In this document: piece after piece, positions 62,127 to 64,000 of the stretch
Numbering within the stretch: position 1 is the stretch's first letter
Layout of the letters: every line of letters starts with the position of its first letter
NCBI GenBank assembly: GCA_965247995.1
Contig: OZ252041.1
Location: 1,116,001-1,180,000, forward strand
Origin: JASLZO01 sp965247995
GTDB lineage: Bacteria; Chloroflexota; Dehalococcoidia; UBA6926
Reading direction: 5' to 3'
Length of the DNA stretch: 64,000 nt
The notes under the pieces: generated by a model
Seen by the model: the letters and a program-made list of their open reading frames with translations, nothing else
What the model was told of the DNA's origin: nothing
Databases searched by the model: none
Translations under genes and position numbers: made by a program

Positions 62127-62204
62127 TGCTGGGGAGCATATGTCAGGAACGCTCTTGACACATTGCTGGCAGCAATGTACTTTCTAGATGTCTGGTAGCA
62201 ATGT
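62123..62204. promoter_or_regulatory. Operator region with three related sites and divergent promoters
   Basis: Half-site ACATTGCTG occurs at 62123-62131 and 62160-62168; its inverse CAGCAATGT lies at 62170-62178, making a perfect 9+1+9 palindrome at 62160-62178. TAGCAATGT at 62196-62204 is an 8/9 copy. The rightward promoter has TTGACA at 62155-62160 and TACTTT at 62178-62183 (17-base gap). The central palindrome fills the gap between the two boxes, so repressor binding should block polymerase. Confidence 0.75.
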
Positions 62205-62442
62205 GACGATCTCACCACATATGAAGCGCATCAGAGGCCGAATCGCCGAAGTAGGGGTTCGGCAGGCTGATCTCGCCGCGCAGATCGGAGTCAACGAAAC
62301 GTTGCTGAACGCGATACTCCGTGGTCGTCGCCCCATGCCGGCCGGCTTCGAAGATCGGGTGAAGACAGCCCTCGATCAGTTTGAAGCGGCTGAGCGCGCC
62401 GCCGAGGAAGCAAGAGAACGAGTGTTGGGGGGGGGGAACTGA
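62188..62442 (+). CDS. Cro-like XRE-family protein
   Basis: An 84-residue helix-turn-helix protein with IAEVGVRQADLAAQIGVNETLLNAILRGRRP and a helical C-terminus. ATG 62188 lies at about the predicted start of transcription, so translation may be leaderless; ATG 62221 is a downstream alternative without a ribosome site. It is the first gene rightward of the switch and should compete with the S24 repressor for the same operators. Cro-like is inferred from position and size. Confidence 0.8.
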   Translation: MSGSNVTISPHMKRIRGRIAEVGVRQADLAAQIGVNETLLNAILRGRRPMPAGFEDRVKTALDQFEAAERAAEEARERVLGGGN

Positions 62443-62443
62443 A

Positions 62444-62713
62444 TTGGCATCGCGCGACCCTCTGATCCGAGAACTCGTTAGCCGCGCAGGCGGATACGCA
62501 AAGAGCGCGCGGTATTCGGGCGAAGAGCTCACCGCACCAGCCCGCAAGGGTCGTCATGCCGCACGACTCCGGCAGGTCGATCCGAACAACGAGCTAACCG
62601 AGGCGGAACGCGAGCGACGAGCCGATGCACTGATGCGCAGCGAGATGGCTGCGCTGCGCCTCGCGAGAGCCCGAAAGAAGGCAGAGAACGAGAAAGCGGC
62701 CCGGGTCCCGTAG
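62444..62713 (+). CDS. Small hypothetical early protein
   Basis: An 89-residue basic helical protein (ADALMRSEMAALRLARARKKAENEKAA at the C-terminus is coiled-coil-like). The TTG start at 62444 lies two bases after the previous stop and has a G-rich ribosome site. The N-terminal half contains DPLIRELVSRAGGYAKSARYSGEELT. No family known to me. Part of the early rightward operon. Confidence 0.6.
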   Translation: MASRDPLIRELVSRAGGYAKSARYSGEELTAPARKGRHAARLRQVDPNNELTEAERERRADALMRSEMAALRLARARKKAENEKAARVP

Positions 62714-62748
62714 CAAGGCCGAGCCGCTTACGAAAGGAGGCCACCGAA

Positions 62749-63069
62749 GTGACCAGACCGACACCGAGTATAGCGCCGTCGGCGCTACCTAGCGAGGCAC
62801 CCCGAGAGTTGTATGCGCAGTACGCCAGCCGCTGCCTCGAACAGTTCAAGGGTCACATGGTCGCGGTCGTGATTGCCGGGCCGGTGGACAACGACGGGCA
62901 CTCGGCGAAGCGGCATGGGGTGCTCAACGGCGCGGACGCCGCGTTTCTCCAGCTAGGCCGCGGTCTTAGTACCGAGGTCGTCAGTCTCCCGCAGATCGCG
63001 GCGGTACGACACGTCGGCGCGTTCGGCCATGGCTGCCCGAAGTGCGATGTCACGGGGGCGGTGACGTGA
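62749..63069 (+). CDS. Small hypothetical protein with LSm-like core and CxxC
   Basis: A 106-residue protein started by GTG 62749 behind a strong AAAGGAGG. Its middle (FKGHMVAVVIAGPVDNDG, then GVLNGADAAFLQL and VVSLPQIAAVRHV) has the strand order of a small SH3/LSm-like barrel, which can bind RNA; this is a visual guess. CPKC near the C-terminus could hold a metal. The stop shares its last base with the next start. Confidence 0.6.
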   Translation: MTRPTPSIAPSALPSEAPRELYAQYASRCLEQFKGHMVAVVIAGPVDNDGHSAKRHGVLNGADAAFLQLGRGLSTEVVSLPQIAAVRHVGAFGHGCPKCDVTGAVT

Positions 63070-63272
63070 TGGCAAGCCTCGAATCGGTACTACCAGCCAT
63101 CGAAGCACCGGCTTGGTATCCGTCCGAAGAGTGCCCGTGCGAACAGAACGTCGACTACTGCCGTTCTTGTGTGTTCTTCCAGAACCAGCAAGAAGCGTGG
63201 CATCGAGACGACATCGAGCGTCATTCGATGGATTGCGACTGGTGCGACGGCAGCGAAGGGAGCGAATTGTGA
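63069..63272 (+). CDS. Cysteine-rich small protein
   Basis: A 67-residue protein with ECPCEQNVDYCRSC and HSMDCDWCDG: six or seven cysteines with His, likely a double zinc site. It is coupled to both neighbours by overlapping stop and start codons (A shared at 63069; GTGA at 63269-63272). No family recognised. Phage genomes often carry such small zinc proteins for host takeover; the function here is unknown. Confidence 0.6.
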   Translation: MASLESVLPAIEAPAWYPSEECPCEQNVDYCRSCVFFQNQQEAWHRDDIERHSMDCDWCDGSEGSEL

Positions 63273-63760
63273 TAGAAGCGCCACGCCGCTTCTATGACGT
63301 GATCGAGGCGATCCAGTGGACTGGAGAAAACCTGCCTGCGTTAGAACGGTTCCTACCGAGGTCGACTTTTGAGGTGCGCAGTAGACGCGGACCATATAGC
63401 CCTGAGGTTCAGATCGACACTGAGAACTGGCATGCGATTGCACTAAGGGGTTGGTGGCTTTGGGTTGGTGAGAGGGGCCAGATATGGGTAGCGAGTAACG
63501 AAGCGTTTCGTTCTCGCTACCAAGAGTCCTTAATGGCACACACCGAGGAATGGGTCATCGTGAATCAACTCCTCGCTGCACTGTATCGGCTCCGAGACTT
63601 CCATGACGGAAAGGTCGTCCAAACAATCACTCCTCTAAGTGACGACCACCTCGTTCGCGACAGTGCAGGACTCGAACGAGAGATCGCCCGTCTGGAACGC
63701 GCGCAAGAGAGGATGCATGACGGCGAGTGGTGGAACCGCGGCGAGCGGCGTGCACTCTGA
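63269..63760 (+). CDS. Phage protein of the AIQWTG family
   Basis: A 163-residue protein. YDVIEAIQWTGENLPALERFL and WWLWVGERGQIWVASNEAFRSRYQE match the pattern seen in many siphophage hypotheticals (F-x-V/I-x-A-I/V-Q-W-x-G-x-N followed by G-D/W-x-I-V/L-x-G-x-x-G and F-x-x-x-Y). The function is not established. GTG 63269 overlaps the preceding stop by four bases. A basic/acidic helical tail follows (ERAQERMHDGEWW). This is good support that the element is a phage relative. Confidence 0.7.
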   Translation: MIEAPRRFYDVIEAIQWTGENLPALERFLPRSTFEVRSRRGPYSPEVQIDTENWHAIALRGWWLWVGERGQIWVASNEAFRSRYQESLMAHTEEWVIVNQLLAALYRLRDFHDGKVVQTITPLSDDHLVRDSAGLEREIARLERAQERMHDGEWWNRGERRAL

Positions 63761-63987
63761 TGGTGCGGCGCCGACCCTACCGCCTTTCTCGCAAGAAGCC
63801 TCGGCCGATGCCACCGGAAGAGCGCGAAATCATGGCCAACCAGAAGAGTGTGAACGAGACGACCGCATACGAAGCGGAGCGGTTAGCAGAGTTGGCAAAG
63901 CGCATGGAGGAGAACCACGACCGCTGGGGTTTCAAGACCATGTCGAAAGAGCGGTTCGACGAATTGAGCGATCAATTGTTCGGGTAG
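63760..63987 (+). CDS. Small hypothetical phage protein
   Basis: A 75-residue protein from ATG 63760 (overlapping the previous stop by one base). Internal ATG 63832 with GGAAGAG upstream would give 51 residues, and the N-terminal Arg/Lys/Pro stretch may then be non-coding. The helical C-terminus has YEAERLAELAKRMEENHDRWGF and KERFDELSDQLFG, resembling a coiled coil. No family recognised. Confidence 0.5.
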   Translation: MVRRRPYRLSRKKPRPMPPEEREIMANQKSVNETTAYEAERLAELAKRMEENHDRWGFKTMSKERFDELSDQLFG

Positions 63988-64000
63988 TCAGAGAAGGGGG

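Larger units (their letters stand above)
59356..64000. mobile_element. Left part of a temperate phage or integrative element
   Basis: Starts beside tRNA-Gly and is cut by the window end. It holds a tyrosine recombinase, an S24 repressor, a Cro-like gene, repeated operators and a run of tiny overlapping early genes including a member of a phage family with a VIEAIQWTGEN core. No structural phage genes are in the window, so a satellite or ICE remains possible. The exact left junction was not found. Confidence 0.8.

Noticed and set aside
1..64000. CRISPR arrays, insertion sequences, rRNA genes and classic defence islands
   Set aside because: No regular direct repeats with spacers, no transposase motifs, no rRNA and no recognisable restriction, CBASS, retron or toxin-antitoxin genes were seen.

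Overview
The window is a gene-dense, high-GC bacterial chromosome segment. The gene mix suggests Chloroflexota, perhaps Dehalococcoidia or a SAR202-like lineage: many crotonase and CaiB/BaiF CoA genes, DUF3179 and CAP proteins with Pro/Thr linkers, repeated EntS-like MFS exporters, a fused GldF-GldG transporter and tRNA genes with encoded CCA. This assignment is an inference from gene content; there is no rRNA or marker tree to fix it. No gene-free stretch exceeds 300 bases. The largest gap, 8639-8932 before tRNA-Arg, shows no gene to me.

Layout. 1-6.0 kb: pyruvate kinase C-terminus, two overlapping crotonases, a DUF3179 lipoprotein, transaldolase and a sugar-nucleotide epimerase. 6.0-11.1 kb: an accessory-looking stretch with a hypothetical gene, a DnaJ-type zinc-finger reading frame that joins a CAP-domain protein at a run of seven T (probable frameshift), tRNA-Arg(CCT), a lower-GC zinc-finger/membrane protein and two divergent alpha-beta-barrel proteins. 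11.2-24.2 kb: polA, an MFS exporter, mazG, tRNA-His, a PIG-L deacetylase, a shortened RND permease, acyl-CoA dehydrogenase, sucDC and tRNA-Ser. 24.2-36.3 kb: a double-domain CaiB/BaiF CoA-transferase with two tandem MFS exporters, a thioredoxin-like lipoprotein, an FbpABC-type iron transporter and a third crotonase. 36.3-44.3 kb: the ammonium-assimilation block glnA-gltB-gltD, with divergent msrB. 44.3-52.5 kb: two ABC export systems, one Nod-like and one Gld-like with DUF4340. 52.5-59.2 kb: a PadR-MFS-metallohydrolase operon, then class II aldolase, NDP-forming acyl-CoA synthetase-like and FMN hydroxyacid oxidase genes.

From tRNA-Gly(CCC) at 59.28 kb to the window end lies the left part of a temperate phage or related integrative element: a tyrosine recombinase, a small zinc protein, a leftward immunity operon (S24 repressor, membrane protein, XRE regulator), a divergent Cro-like gene, and a run of small overlapping early genes. 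The control region between repressor and Cro-like gene has repeated copies of one operator half-site.

The items most worth a second look are the DnaJ-finger/CAP frameshift at a terminator-like hairpin, the RND permease apparently lacking both docking domains, the possible Shine-Dalgarno-masking hairpin before fbpA, and the compact lysogeny switch. I did not find a clearly new multi-gene system; the least characterised region is the set of small genes in the 59-64 kb element.
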